Source of the DNA: Cocos nucifera
Lineage: Eukaryota; Streptophyta; Magnoliopsida; Arecales; Arecaceae
Assembly: GCA_006176705.1 (NCBI GenBank)
Contig: QRFJ01003067.1
Span: 1-64,000, forward strand
DNA: 64,000 bases
Direction: 5' to 3'
Part shown: one piece after another, positions 22,178-34,294 of the stretch
How the letters are laid out: each line of letters opens with the position of its first letter
Numbering within the stretch: the stretch's first letter is position 1
Position numbers and translations under genes: made by a program
Notes under the pieces: generated by a model
What the model saw: the letters and a program-made list of their open reading frames with translations, nothing else
What the model was told of the DNA's origin: nothing
Database searches by the model: none

Positions 22178-23451
22178 AAAGTAGGGTTTAAATGCCCTCT
22201 CCTTCCATTTGATGGGATGTTCTTATGATGTATAAGAATACTGCGCATTCATCCTTAATCAGAAATTAAGAACTTACTTTCTGCAAAATCCTAGATCCTG
22301 AAATCCTAAGATTTTATTTACATATTTTGTTTGTGAACCCTGAACTTAATTAAGAATTAAGATTATAAAATATTTATTAGGTCTAAAATTAAGAATTTTA
22401 GATCTAAGATATATTCATAAAATTGGGTTTGGGCTTGGGTAGCTCAATTAGGTCTAAGCGGTTGATCAAATCGAATCAAGAGTTGGTTAGATGGGATCAA
22501 CAATGCTTAAATTGACCAGCCTAATAGGATTAAGTCTGGGTCAAGATCGAGTCACATGAGTGATCGATCAAGCTAAGACCTAATTAGGCTCAGTGGTTAG
22601 AGTCTGGATTGTAGGCTGATCCGATTGGTTCTGGCTCAATAATTTGGTGTCTAAGGTAAGTTTGGTAGATACGATCGACTGGTTTTTAATTGAGAGTTAC
22701 TCAACTCGAATGCATTCTTATCGAGTTAATGGCATATCCCTTCCATCGATCTCACTTATCTGACCATATTTGTTGGCTCAGTCCTGATCTGAGGTGGTCA
22801 ATAATCCGAGCTAACCCATGCCACTAGGTTAGTCATAATGGTTATGACTATGTCAAGTCTAGTTTAATGAGACCTAAATCAAATCTTCCTAAGAAAAGAT
22901 TAAGTCTAAGGTCTTCCACCATTGTAGATATGCGGGCCCTTCTCGGGGTTGATTGTTCTCGACTGGTTACAATAGTGGTTCAGTTGCACCGAAAAGATGC
23001 AACCATATCTATTAGGCATTGGATGCTACAGGCTGGAGGATGGATTGGGCACAATATTTTGGATACAGTGAGAGACTTAATTAGGAATCTAATCTATGCA
23101 AATGGTGGGTCTGACTTAACTAAAAAGTGGATCAATATTTCAGGCATGGTGAGATTCATGAATTAGAGATCAAGTTTGGGTGCACCATGATTAGAGAATC
23201 ATTGAACAAGAGTTGTTCACTCATTGGCTAACCCATCATCAATAACTATTAGGTGAGGTGATGAGTTAGTTGGTGGGACCGCACCACCCACTAAAAATCA
23301 TTAACCATAAAGATTTTTGCATCTCTATAGAGGAAGTATAGGGATCCGAGAAAATAGTGAGAGCTAATTTATTTAAAAATAAAACTCCTAAATAAATTAG
23401 TCAAGTTTTAATTATAATATCTAACTAGAAACTTTGACTCTCTACAGAAAA
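22178..23451 (+). other. Second copy of A2 leader (right contig)
   Basis: Nearly base-for-base repeat of 18137-19406 at an offset of 4,041 to 4,045 bases. The few differences include GTGGTTCAG against GTTTAG near 22976 and ACTTAACTAAA against ACTTGCTAAA near 23114. Most likely the same locus assembled twice. Confidence 0.9.
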
Positions 23452-26048
23452 ATGTCTGCACCCAATCCACTAGCACGTATCCTGGACATCCATAGACTGA
23501 TCAAACCTAATTACAAGGATTGGCTTCAAAACTTTAAAATTATTTTGAGTTCCAAGAAGTTAACTCATGTATTGGACCAGGACCCTCCCACCTTACCAGC
23601 TCGTTCATCCGCTGAATAGAGAGCATCTCTTGAAAAGTGGATGGACGAAGATAACAAGGCTAGATACTACATGTTGGGCTCGATGTTTGATGAGCTTCAG
23701 TGCCAACATGAAGATATCAGAACTGCCTACCAAATGTTGGCTCACCTATAAGAGATGTTTGATGAACAGAGTCGCATAGCCAAGTATCAAGTCACTAAAT
23801 AATTTTTTAAGGCTAAAATGCATAATGGGCAGTCAGTCTAAGATCATTGTCTGATGATGATCAAAGACTTGGAAGAGCTTAAGAAGCTCAAAGTAAAGTT
23901 GGACCTGGATCTGTAGAATGATATAATTCTACAATCCTTGACTGATGCATATGGGCAGTTCATCATGAACTACCATATGCATAAACTTCAAAATTCCTTG
24001 GTCGAACTTATGAACATGCTGGTTACTACTGAGCTTTCCATGAATGGTTCTAAAGGTTCAATGCTTGCTATGGAACGGACTTCTTCCAAGAGAAAATCTT
24101 TTGGAAAGAAAAAGAAGTTTGTGAAAAGGCAGAAGGTGGAAGGAGGAAAGAAGAAAAAGACAGAGCTAAAGAAGAAGGCCGTTGATAAAGGAAAGTGTTT
24201 TCATTATAACAATGACGGCCATTGGAAGCGGAACTATCCTACTTACCTGGCCACCCTGAAGAATAAGAAGAAGACAGGTCCTTCTGAAGGTCTGCTCATT
24301 ATTAAGTCTAAACTTACGATTTCTTCTACATTCAGTTGAGTGCTTGACTCTGGTTCTAGTGCTTATTTGTGCACTTCTATGCAGGTTCTTGAGGATAGCA
24401 GGAGGCTGAGGGATGGTAAGATGATCCTATGCATCGAAAATGGAGCAAGAGTTGCTATCGTGGCAGTGGGAATATATCCTCTTCGACTATTATCTTGTTT
24501 AGACTTAGTATTAAAAGACTGTTATTATGTGCCTGCTGCAAGCAGGAATTTGATTTCTGCTTCATGCCTAGCACTAGAAGGCTATGTAATTAATTTTCTT
24601 AAGGATCATTGTAACATTCTTTATGAAAGAAATAAAATTGCAAGTGGTTTCCTTATTAATGGTCTTTATCAGTTACATATTGATGTATCTATTTTTAATA
24701 TCGAGCAAAATGTGAATGCCATGAAACGACCTAGGGATAGTCCAAATGATAGGTATCTATGGTACCTAAGACTAGGTCATATAGCAGAAGATAGCGTTAA
24801 CGAATTGGAAAAAAAATGGACTATTGAATCCATTGACTTTCGAGTCATATCCAATTTATGAATCTTATCTTCATGGCAAAATGACTAAACTTCCTTTTGT
24901 AGGATATGGGGAAAGGGCCATAGATCTTCTTGCCCTAGTACATACTGATGTGTGCGATCCATTTGATATGCCGGCTAGAGGCAACTTTGTCTACTTCATA
25001 ACCTTTATCGATGATTTATCTAGGTATGGGTATGTGTATCTTATGAGACATAAGTCTGAAGCTTTTGAAAAGTTCAAGAAATTCAGACATGAAGTAGAAA
25101 AGCAAACTAGAAACCCATTAAGGTTCTTCGATCAGATCGAGGAGGTGAATACCTTAGTCAGAAATTTTTGAACTATCTCAAGAAAAATGGCGTAGTCTCT
25201 TAATGGACTCCACCTGGAATACCTCAACTCAACGGAGTTTTAGAATGGAGGAATCGAACCCTATTAGATATGGTCCGATCGATGATGAGCTTCACAGACC
25301 TCCCTAATTTTTTTTAGGGATACTGTTTGTTAACTGTAATATACTTACTGAATAGTGTTTCTTCTAAAACTATTTCTACCATACCATATGAGATATGGCA
25401 TGGTAAGAAGCCAAGTCTGAGTCATCTAAGAATTTAGGATTGTCTGGCTCATATCAAAAGACAACAAGCGGACAAGTTAGACTTTAGATCCTTTAGAGCT
25501 CGATTTATAGGATATCCTAAAGAGTCATTAGGATATTATTTCTACATTCCAGAAGATCATAATGTGATTGTGAGTCAACATGCCATCTTTCTTGAAAAAT
25601 AGTTTATTCAAGATAGCGGCATTGGAAAGTAAATCAAGCTCGATTAGAAAGTCTCACAAGAGCAACGAGCTAAGGACCAAATGAAACCAAATCAGGTTGA
25701 GCCAATATAATCACTACCTCCTCCACCACGTAGATCGAAAAGGGTTTTCCATCCCCCTGAGAGGTACTTAGGTACCATTTTAGAGAAAATAGAGAAAATG
25801 TTCCTCATAGGTAATGGGTTTGATGGTGATGATCCCAAAACCTATAATGAGGCGATATCGGATATTGACTCCAAGAAATGGTTAGAGGCAATGAAGTCAG
25901 AAATTGACTCGATGCACTTAAACCAAGTCTGGACCTTGGTAGATCCACCAAAAGGTATAATACCTATTGGATGTAAATGGATCTACAAGAGAAAGATTGG
26001 TGCAGATAGGAATATGGAGACATTCAAAGCTAGATTAGTGGCAAAAGG
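23452..26048 (+). pseudogene. Gag-Pol of A2, right contig copy, truncated in RT
   Basis: It repeats 19407-21177, including the same six in-frame stops, then continues beyond the left contig: integrase (PPGIPQLNGVLEWRNRTLLDMVRSMMS), the post-core region (YEIWHGKKPSLSHLRI, DCLAHIKRQQADKLDF), and the start of RT (KWLEAMKSEIDSMHLNQVWTLVDPPKG, CKWIYKRKIGADRNMETFKARLVAKG). The integrase Glu, in the SERRN position of relatives, is kept as LEWRN. Frameshifts occur in the A-runs near 24811 and 25109. RT stops at 26048, where C LTR sequence begins. Confidence 0.93.
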
Positions 26049-26586
26049 TTCCTCCATTATTGTGAAAAGCATTCTTAAGATTTTATTTACTCATTAAGGG
26101 AGCTATATTTGTATTTGATTATCATTAACTCATATACTCTACTTTATTATTTTGTTTCAAGTTTTGGAGGGATTCCAAAACTTGGGAGGGTTGATCCGAG
26201 CCTTAAATCGGAGTTTGTAGGATTGGCTTGTACCTGAGAAATAAGTGTGCTAACTTAGGATAGCTAGGGTCGGAGGTACTAATGTTGTATTCTGGTTGAA
26301 TACATTTAGTGATTTTGAATTTTCAAGTAGGAGCTTGAAGAGTGGATGTAGGTGTAAAGAAAGCATCGAACCACTATAAATCTTGGTTGTTTATGATGTA
26401 CTTGCTATCTTTCTTTTCTTAGTTTATTAAATTCTTCTTCTCAAATCATTTATATTTTTATCTAATCTAAATTGCTTCACACATACTACTTGAATATCAT
26501 CATTTAATCTTGACAACTTTAAATTAGTATTAAAATTTTAAAAACCCAATTCACCTCCCTCTCTTGGGTTGCATAGTTAGGCAACA
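26049..26586 (+). mobile_element. Truncated 3' LTR of element C
   Basis: 538 bp matching 14355-14892 by eye, ending GGCAACA at 26586 and followed by the target-site duplication CTGAT. The first ~677 bp of the LTR are missing. Its left edge joins A2's RT at a short A-rich stretch, suggesting a microhomology deletion. Confidence 0.9.
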
Positions 26587-26591
26587 CTGAT
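26587..26591. repeat. Right target-site duplication of element C
   Basis: CTGAT, identical to 13673-13677. Past it the B1 leader resumes. Confidence 0.85.
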
Positions 26592-27781
26592 TTATCTAGT
26601 TGACATGGGTCAGCTCAAATAGTCAAGTGATCCGATCAAAATATAATTTCATCAAGAGATCAGATAAGTTCGATCAGTGGGAGGGTCTGCCAAAGCTTGC
26701 CTTAGACACCATCAAAAATGGCCAGGCAAGTGGCCTGCTAATTAAAGACTACCAGTTTGGTTTACCTTAGACACCAACTAGTTTAATTAGTCTTGATTAA
26801 ATCAACCTAACAGTTCATGCTAGATCACATAGCCAAGAATCAAGTCCATCTTGGATCTCATTAAAGACATGGACTTGACCAACTACAACTATTGCAATTG
26901 ATCTAGAGAATCCTTGACCTAATCTAAGATAATAATTGATTAGATTTACTCAATTCTCTAATTAAGTCCATTCTTTAATCTAACTCTAGGTCTAATTCAA
27001 TTAATGGACCTAATCCTCATTAACTCATTTAATCCAATGTGTTATGATTTGTGTCTTAGGATCTTTAATTCACAATCCTAGATTCTAATCAAACAACTTC
27101 TTAATTCTTAATTAAGTTTTGGGCTGAGGGTTGGGGTTCGACTTTTCAAAAATGATTTTTATATTTGTAAAAAATTTTGACAACATAGTTCTACCAATCA
27201 AGTTGCATGTTTGATTCATAATCAATATGCAAGTAACATAAGCATGAAACTACTTTAGATCTAATCTAAACAAGTTCATGTAATTGAAACAATTTCAACT
27301 TTAACCAATCATAAATTATCTTAGATCAAATCTAACATATTTATGATGATCAAAATTAGATTAAAATATTTTTAATTAGATTATAAAATCTCTTGGAACT
27401 ATTCTAAAATTTTATGATCAATATTTTAGATCAGCATGTACTAGGACAACCTCTCCACTGTAAGGGATAAACCTTACAGCAGTAAAACCTTATAGCAGTC
27501 CGTGTAATCTAAAATTTTTATTTTTAGATATAAAATAATTTTAAATTTAATAAATCATAAATAAAATTAGATCACATCTAATAAATTTATGATAAGAAGC
27601 AGATCTACACGAACTAGGACAACCTCTCCACTGTAAGGGGTAAACCTTATTCCAGGACAACCTTATAGCAGTTCGTATGATCATGAATTTTAATTTTAGA
27701 TTTTATAATTAGATTATAAATTAGATTTAATCTAAAAAATAATTTAAATATACATATATAATCATGTAATAATCAACCTAG
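26592..27781 (-). other. Leader of copia element B1, PBS-proximal part
   Basis: Continuation of the B1 leader after the C insertion, matching 31200-32440 of B2. It contains two copies, about 170 bases apart, of a motif GGACAACCTCTCCACTGTAAGG. The copy at 27458-27479 forms a perfect 8-bp hairpin. No ORF of note. Confidence 0.8.
27458..27479 (-). repeat. Leader hairpin of B1
   Basis: Arms CTGTAAGG and CCTTACAG with a six-base loop GATAAA. The equivalent B2 hairpin at 32170-32191 has arms CTGTAAGA and TTTTACAG, so pairing is kept despite changes on both sides. Confidence 0.7.
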
Positions 27782-27793
27782 GCTCTGATACCA
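27782..27793 (-). promoter_or_regulatory. Primer binding site of B1
   Basis: TGGTATCAGAGC on the minus strand, two bases inside the LTR, the tRNA-iMet type. Confidence 0.93.
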
Positions 27794-28506
27794 ATTGATG
27801 GAACAAGATCTAGGATTTCAGGGCTAGATTATAAATCTTTTTCAAGATCAGACAGCAGAAGACTAAAATTAATTAAAATTAATTTTTAATACTAGAGAAT
27901 ACCTTAGATCTAATGTTCTATTACATGATTATGGCATGATATTAAATTAAAAATTAAACATAAAAAAAAAAATATATTGATCACATCAACATGTATCTAC
28001 ACTACATCTAATGCAGGTATGTAGAATAGATCAGATCTATTACCTATGCAAGTTAGATATTCTAACTTACTGATCTGGGCTTAAGGATGATGTTATGAGG
28101 TGAACACATGTCCGACCTCTAGGAGTCAACCATACAAGCCCACGAACCATGATCAGAAGTTCGATGCAGGAAATCAGCATAGTATGCTAATACTGTGCTG
28201 ATCCTTCTTTGACAATCGATTCGGTGCTTTCTTCTTCTGGATTTGAACTCATCCAAAGATGAGAAGAAGGATGAGAGATTACATATTTGAGACACTCTCA
28301 AATAATCTCAAAAAAGAGGAGAAAAAGAGATGAACAAGATAACCCTAGAAGAAGACCCTCTTCTTCTTCTCTATTCTCTCACCCAGATACCTAGTTTAGT
28401 ATCTATGAAATGCCCATGCCCCAATACTCTTTCTCTCTGATTTTCACATGCCCCAAATATCTCTCAATTATCTAGAATATGTCCAAAAATCAGTCCAAAA
28501 TTCATC

Positions 28507-28514
28507 CTATATAG
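28507..28514 (-). promoter_or_regulatory. TATA-like box of B1 LTR
   Basis: CTATATAG (self-complementary), about 70 bases downstream of the U3 hairpin in the element's sense. Candidate only. Confidence 0.35.
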
Positions 28515-28582
28515 AGAGATATAGAGGAGTCCTTATTGTGTCAAACTCTTAGACTCGGAAAGACCAAAATAGGCAACTAGTT

Positions 28583-28607
28583 GGGGCGCCCAACATTTGG
28601 GTGCCCC
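28583..28607 (-). repeat. U3 hairpin of B1 LTR
   Basis: Arms GGGGCGCCCAA and TTGGGTGCCCC, loop CAT, one G-T pair. Equivalent hairpins lie at 33644-33670 (B2) and 63311-63335 (B3). Confidence 0.75.
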
Positions 28608-30250
28608 GTCCTTTGTTTTAGGCATAGACCTGAAATAAGGAGCACACAAAATCCTCCTCTTTCCCAAGAAAAAACTAGGAAATAATAAGGGTGGTTGGTG
28701 GCAAAAAAGATAGAGTTTTGATTGCATCAAACTCTATCAAATAGAGTTTGATTTCAAACCAAATAGCCTTATTTGACTTGGTCCACTAACAAAATTCCAT
28801 GTAAGAAAGAATGGGAGAAAGAGGGCATGCGTGAAGACTTGGGAGAGAGGGTTTTTCATGAACTAAACATTCCAAAGTGGGCGTGGGGGGCATTGGGACT
28901 AAGGTGGCACAAGGAGGGAAGTTCCTAGTCTCACTAGGATTCTTATTTTGACTTGGTCCAACATGGTTTCTCAAACCAAATCAATCTAGAATTAATTCAA
29001 TCCAATTAAATTAGGTCCTAAACTAATTAAAAACTTAATTAAATTAGATTAAGTTATATTTAATTCTAATTTAATTTTTTTAAATAAATTAGAAAATTAG
29101 GATGATCCAAGTCCTAATTGAACTAGGACTAGTTCTTTCTTGCACTTGGCTTATTCAATAAACTAATTAAACTTGATCCAATTAAGTCCAAACTAAATCT
29201 AATTAAATTATATTTAATTAGACTTAATCTCAGCTCTTTGACTTAACCAAATTAAGCTAATTAGCAATCTAATTGCTAATCGATCCTCCTGCAATACTTG
29301 CACTAAGTTAAACACAAATTGTATTGATCGTTTAACCCTCAAACGATTCTTAATCATTGATCAACCATCCGATCAGATCATGAGCTCTAATGTATGTGAC
29401 CTCATAGGTTCAAACATAAGCTAGTAGCAAAGAAATAAATTTTTATATCAATCGAAGTAACCATCTAGTAAAAGTATCCGACGGTCGGATAGGTTGAATG
29501 TGTAGAATAACATCCTTAGAACCCATATGGATATAGTTTCCATATAATTCATCCCCTTGACCAAAATGCTCATAGGACACCACAAAGTTCAACTATCAAC
29601 TCTGATCAGGCTGTTCACATTGTATTTCAAAATACCAAATCTATCTTATGGATTATGCTAGCCAAGATTTTGCTATATTGAAATACAGTGATACATTCTT
29701 CTCCAACTCTTAGAGTGGTCAATTCCATCTTGATCACATATTGATTTTGCAAGTACTTGACTATGCCCAGAAGACTTCCATTATTGAATTAAAAATTTAG
29801 TTAGTCCGGTACCAAAGCATAATGAGTTGCTTGTAAGTTACTGAGGTGATCTCAGGTCTAAGGGACACTTATACCTATATCCCATCAGAGATATTCTCGA
29901 TAGCAGAATGCTCTAGAGTTGGTCACATTCAGTGATGATGTACACCTATATATCATCTATATGCCATATCAGTATCTCCATACTTTTTGATTAAGAGGAC
30001 AACCAACCTATATCGCATACAATGACCTATGCTCGATAGATGCTGCCATCCTTATTAACAGCCTATCATTTGATCGTGAATAGTTTTAAAGCCTAATCGA
30101 TAAATTCTCTCTTTATCAAACCTAAATAGTCCTAAGAACTTTATCACAATAATGGAGTTCGTTAGAAGATAAAAACTTATAATGAAAATGCCAAAAATAT
30201 ATTTTATTAATAAATTAATTAATTATAATTATAATATAGCTCAACCATCA

Positions 30251-30450
30251 ATAGGCTGATAATTGGCTTTGGGATATATTTTTTAATACTTCGATTATTT
30301 ATTTTGACTAGACTTATAAGCCCCAGCACGAACCTTTTTATGCTGCTGAACCAAATTCAACTTTCAATACTAACTATCAAAGTTGGGTCTCATAAGTCAT
30401 CACTGTCTGATAGTGATTGGAGCAATTATAGTTTAGCCTTATTCTTTGAG
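30251..30450 (-). pseudogene. Gag start remnant of copia element B2
   Basis: The minus-strand sequence matches the beginning of B1 gag (12860-12966), with SDSDDL and DPTLIVSIES where B1 has DNDKLVGSNFDSWYQK, so the reading frame is degraded. It is cut at 30250/30251 by the B1 LTR. ATAGG at 30251-30255 is the probable right-hand target site of B1. Confidence 0.6.
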
Positions 30451-32459
30451 AAAAGAGAACATAGACCTAATATATATGAATTATTTTAAGTCTAAAGATT
30501 TGAACTTTAGTCTAAAGGTTCTCCCACTATTTTGCATGAATTGGTAGCCTCTACCTCCAATTTAAGGAATTACTTTAATTTTCTAGTAGGTACTAGAATC
30601 TACAAAGACTGCACACAAGCTCGACTTTGGTCGGTCAACCCATGTACATCTATGGATAGGTTCTTTAATCAAATATTTCTTTAAATAAATTTTAATAATT
30701 TAATTTTGTTTTAGAAACCTAATCAATAGGCTTTGGCCTCCACTGCAAGGATCTGGTTAGGACCAACTATTAACATGACCATACTTGGTGCATCTAACCA
30801 ACGAATGATTAAGCCCAACTTTGGTTGGTCAGCCTAACCATCACTAGAGAGATATTTCTAAGTTATCATATTATGAATGATAATTTTATTAGTCAATAAG
30901 CACCAAGTCTTTGGGCCTCCAATGATTAATGAGTTAATAGACCTATTATCATCCAACTTAATGGGAGGTTATGACTCAGTTATCTTCATAACTTTATCAT
31001 TTTAAGGACCTAATAATTTTAAAAAATTTAAAATTTTGATATTATTTAAGGATAGAGAGGACATGAACCAATTTGCTTCCACTAATTTCATCAAGTCAAA
31101 TCCTCCCAGTGACTTCTCAAGTCATTGATAAGGACTAGGATCAATTTTGGTCCATGGATATCTAAATCAGTCTCATTAAATAAAATCAATCTCACTAATT
31201 TTCTATGTGACAAGGGTTAGCACGAATCAATGAGCAATCTAATCAAGACATGATTAACCATATTAGCCAGGTAAGTGAGATTCGTGGGAGGGACTACCAA
31301 AGCTTGCCTTAGACCCCATAAAAAATGGCCAGGTAAGCAGGTTGCCAATTAAAAACCATCGGTCTGAAAATGCCAGACTTACCTTAGACACCAATCGATT
31401 TATTAATTTTAATTTGATTGGCCTAAAGACTTGGGCTTGACTATTAAGCCATGATCAGTATCCATTTGTAAAATGTATGGACTTTGATCAATACAACTAT
31501 TAAATTGATCTATAGAAATAAAATGACCTAATCCTAATTAACTATTAATTAGGTTTGATCAATTTCTTAACTTAGTCCATATTTTATCTAACCCTAGGTC
31601 TAACCCAGTTAAGGACCTGATCAAAGCTAACCCATAACCTTTTGACCCATGAATTTATGAAATTATCTTAGGATCTTCAAATCACAAATCTAGATCCTAA
31701 GCAATCACTTAATTCTCAATTAAATTTAAGACTGATGGATTGGGGTTTGGAATCTCAACACTAGTTTCTGACTTAATCATTTGAAACATTTTCAAGTCAT
31801 GTAAATAATTTACATTGAATCAAATTCAATTCATAGTTTTAGATCTAATTTATTTCACTATTTAGATTTTGTCCTAGGTTTTCAAATCTAGGATTTTACA
31901 GAAAGTAAGTTTGCAATTTAAGTTTCATAAATCAAATATGTCATATATATTCAAACTAGATTCAAAATAAAGCTATATATCAAGCATATGTATTAAGAAA
32001 CTAGATCTAGACATGAAACACATATTATTTAGATCATATCTAAATAATCAAAATCAGATCATAAACTAATAAATATTAGATTTAAAATCTAAAAATAAAT
32101 TATAAATTATTTTAGATCTTATCTAACTTATTTATAATTTAAGAAGCACATACTAGGACAACCTTTCCACTGTAAGAGATAAATTTTACAGCAAGACAAC
32201 CTTATAATCAATATGTGTGATCTAATATTATTTAGATCTAATCTAAATAATCTAAAATAGATCTAACATCTATTTATTTATTCATGATTCAAAAATTTAG
32301 ATCAGCATATACTAGGATAACTTTTTCATCGTAAGGGATTAATCTTACAACAAGACAATCTTATAATTAGTATTTATGATCTTTAGAATTTTATTTTTAA
32401 ATTTATTTTAATACAAATAATGATCATATCATAAAAGAATCTAGATGGTCTAATACTAC
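30451..32459 (-). other. Leader and degraded primer site of B2
   Basis: About 2 kb of non-coding leader, similar over its length to the split B1 leader. It holds two copies of the hairpin motif (32170-32191 and near 32320). At 32448-32459 the PBS has decayed (GGTCTAATACTAC against GGCTCTGATACCA). B2 is more diverged than B1, as expected from its being the host of the B1 insertion. Confidence 0.75.
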
Positions 32460-34294
32460 TAATGGAAAACATGCAGGATTTCATACATACATTTTAAAAC
32501 TTTTTCAAATTTACAAGCAGTAGAAGACATAGATTAAATAATTTAACCTATAATATGCATGTGATTTGATCACTAAATCCTACAACCAGGATCTACAACA
32601 TGTCATGATGCAAACATAAATCAAAAAATTAAAACATGAAAGGTTGGTATTGATCAAATCAATACCTAGATCTAGAACTATTTTAGAAACTCTAGATCAT
32701 ATCTAGGTCAGTAAAGAGATCTTATATCTTATCTTTGCATGGATCGAGAACACCATGGTTGAGTCTCGTTGTTGTCCATGTTGCTTAGATCTGCATACAC
32801 ATCCGACCTCTATAGATAGTTTACATGAGACTGCAACACAGATCGGAGGTTTGTCGATCGAAGATCCATTGGAAGTGCTAGCTTCTTGCAGATCTCTCCT
32901 GATGGTTAATCAAAAATATTTTTCAGATCCCTTGGATACTCCAAGAGATAAAAAATACAAGAAGGATTGAGGGAGAAGTCTAACTTTTGGATGTCCTAAA
33001 AAATTAGAAATAAAAACTTGAAAAAAAGGTCCTAAGAGAAGACACATCTTCTCTTTCAGGACATCAACGATTGATATCTTGAACACATCTCCATGTCAGG
33101 ACAAAAGAAGACCTTCTTCTTTAGAATTTTTCCCATATTCCAAGTCTATTACTCTCTAATTTTTTTCATAAAAAAATTCTATAAAAATAGAGAAGAAGGA
33201 TTCTCAAAGAAACCCTAAGAGAAGACTTTCTTCTCTTATTCTTCTCTCATTAGGACATGATCAGATCATGTCCAAAGAGGACCACCATGCCCCAACTTCT
33301 TAGAGCATCCATCCTCCACACCCACTCTTCTTTCTTTTCTGATTTTACTCATGAAAAATGTCACAAAGAAAAGGACATAAAGGATTAGAAAGAAACATCT
33401 AAGAGAATATAATTTTTCTATTACCTTTCTCTCTTGAAGACATCAAACTTTTATGTCCTAATGAACCCTCCACGCCCTTAACCTTGAGCGCCCAAACTTT
33501 TCATGCCTTTCTCTCTTCCTCCATTTTATCTTACCATGGAGTACAAAGGAAACCATGCCAACCTGATAAAATAGGAGGAGCACAAAATATAGGGCAAGAC
33601 TAGGTTAAAAGACCTAGTCAAAGAAGGAAAACATGGACTCCTAGGGGGTGTCCAACTCTTGGACGTCCCCTCTCCTAATCTTTTTGCATGAGAACCAGGA
33701 AATCACAAACACCATAAAAATAAAAGGGGTGACAAAAAAAAATGGCATGGGAATCAAATCACAATGATTAAGGGAGGAGTTTTGGAATTCTAGGATTCTA
33801 TCAAATAGAGTCCATATCAAATCCAATTTGAAATTTGATCAAGTCAAATTTTATTCCAAGAAAACTCTAGATAATAGGGGGTGTGGAGACCTCTCTTAGG
33901 TGTGGAAAACATCATGTAAATTCTAGAATAAAATCAAGTGGGCATGGACCATCATAATGGCGTAAGGGAAGATGAGTCCTAGTCTAACTAGGACTCTTCT
34001 TCTTTAGACTAGGTCAAAACCTTTTGAACCCAATCCAAATTTGATTTAAGTCAACGTAATTAATAGGGAATCCTAATCTAATTAAAATTCTAATTAAATT
34101 AGATTTAATCAAATTTAAATCAAATTTAATTTTTAACTAAATTAAAAATTAGGTGCACACTCAAGTCTTAATTGAATTAAGACTTGTTCTTCCTTGCAAT
34201 TAGCTTATCCAATAAACTAATTAGACTTAATCCAATTAAGTTCAAACTAATTCTAATTAATTTAATTCAATTAGACTTGATCTTAGTCTGATTG
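32460..34294 (-). mobile_element. 5' LTR of copia element B2, interrupted
   Basis: Diverged B-family LTR beginning next to the decayed PBS. It aligns patchily with B1 (for example 34150-34290 with 29100-29245). It is interrupted at 34295 by the LTR of A3, with GATTG (34290-34294) the likely target site. A U3 hairpin is at 33644-33670. Small ORFs inside (such as 32755-32970) match nothing I know and are probably chance. Confidence 0.8.
33644..33670 (-). repeat. U3 hairpin of B2 LTR
   Basis: Arms GGGGGTGTCCAA and TTGGACGTCCCC, loop CTC, with two wobble pairs. Relative to B1 one C-G pair has become T-A, which is a compensatory change. Confidence 0.7.

Larger units (their letters stand above)
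15237..26048 (+). mobile_element. Copia element A2, inserted in gag of C, 3' part deleted
   Basis: The element holds 5' LTR, PBS, long leader, gag-protease-integrase and the start of RT. An assembly gap and a repeated 3.04-kb block (18137-21177 and 22178-25221) inflate its length. The bases before it (TTAGA, 15232-15236) are the probable left target site. RT ends abruptly at 26048, where the C LTR begins. No 3' LTR of A2 remains. Confidence 0.88.
13678..26586 (+). mobile_element. Copia element C (Sirevirus-like), interrupted and internally deleted
   Basis: The left boundary is a 1,215-bp 5' LTR and the right boundary is the last 538 bp of the 3' LTR. Both are flanked by CTGAT. Between them only PBS, leader and the first ~95 codons of Gag remain. 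Element A2 is inserted in gag at 15237. At 26048/26049 A2 sequence passes directly into the middle of the C 3' LTR, so the rest of A2 and of C was lost. Sirevirus affiliation rests on the Gag type and the palindromes in the LTR and is tentative. Confidence 0.85.
27796..30250 (-). mobile_element. 5' LTR of copia element B1
   Basis: A 2,455-bp LTR running TGATGGTTGAGC (from 30250) to GTTCCATCA (at 27796) on the minus strand, so its ends form a TGATGG/CCATCA inverted pair. A TATA-like box lies at 28507-28514 and a U3 hairpin at 28583-28607. Related LTRs are at 32460 (B2) and 62517 (B3). The 60-65 codon ORFs inside (for example 28301-28119) match no known family and are taken as chance. Confidence 0.9.

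Noticed and set aside
21088..22248. Long ORFs across the N gap on both strands
   Set aside because: They consist of unknown residues from N bases.
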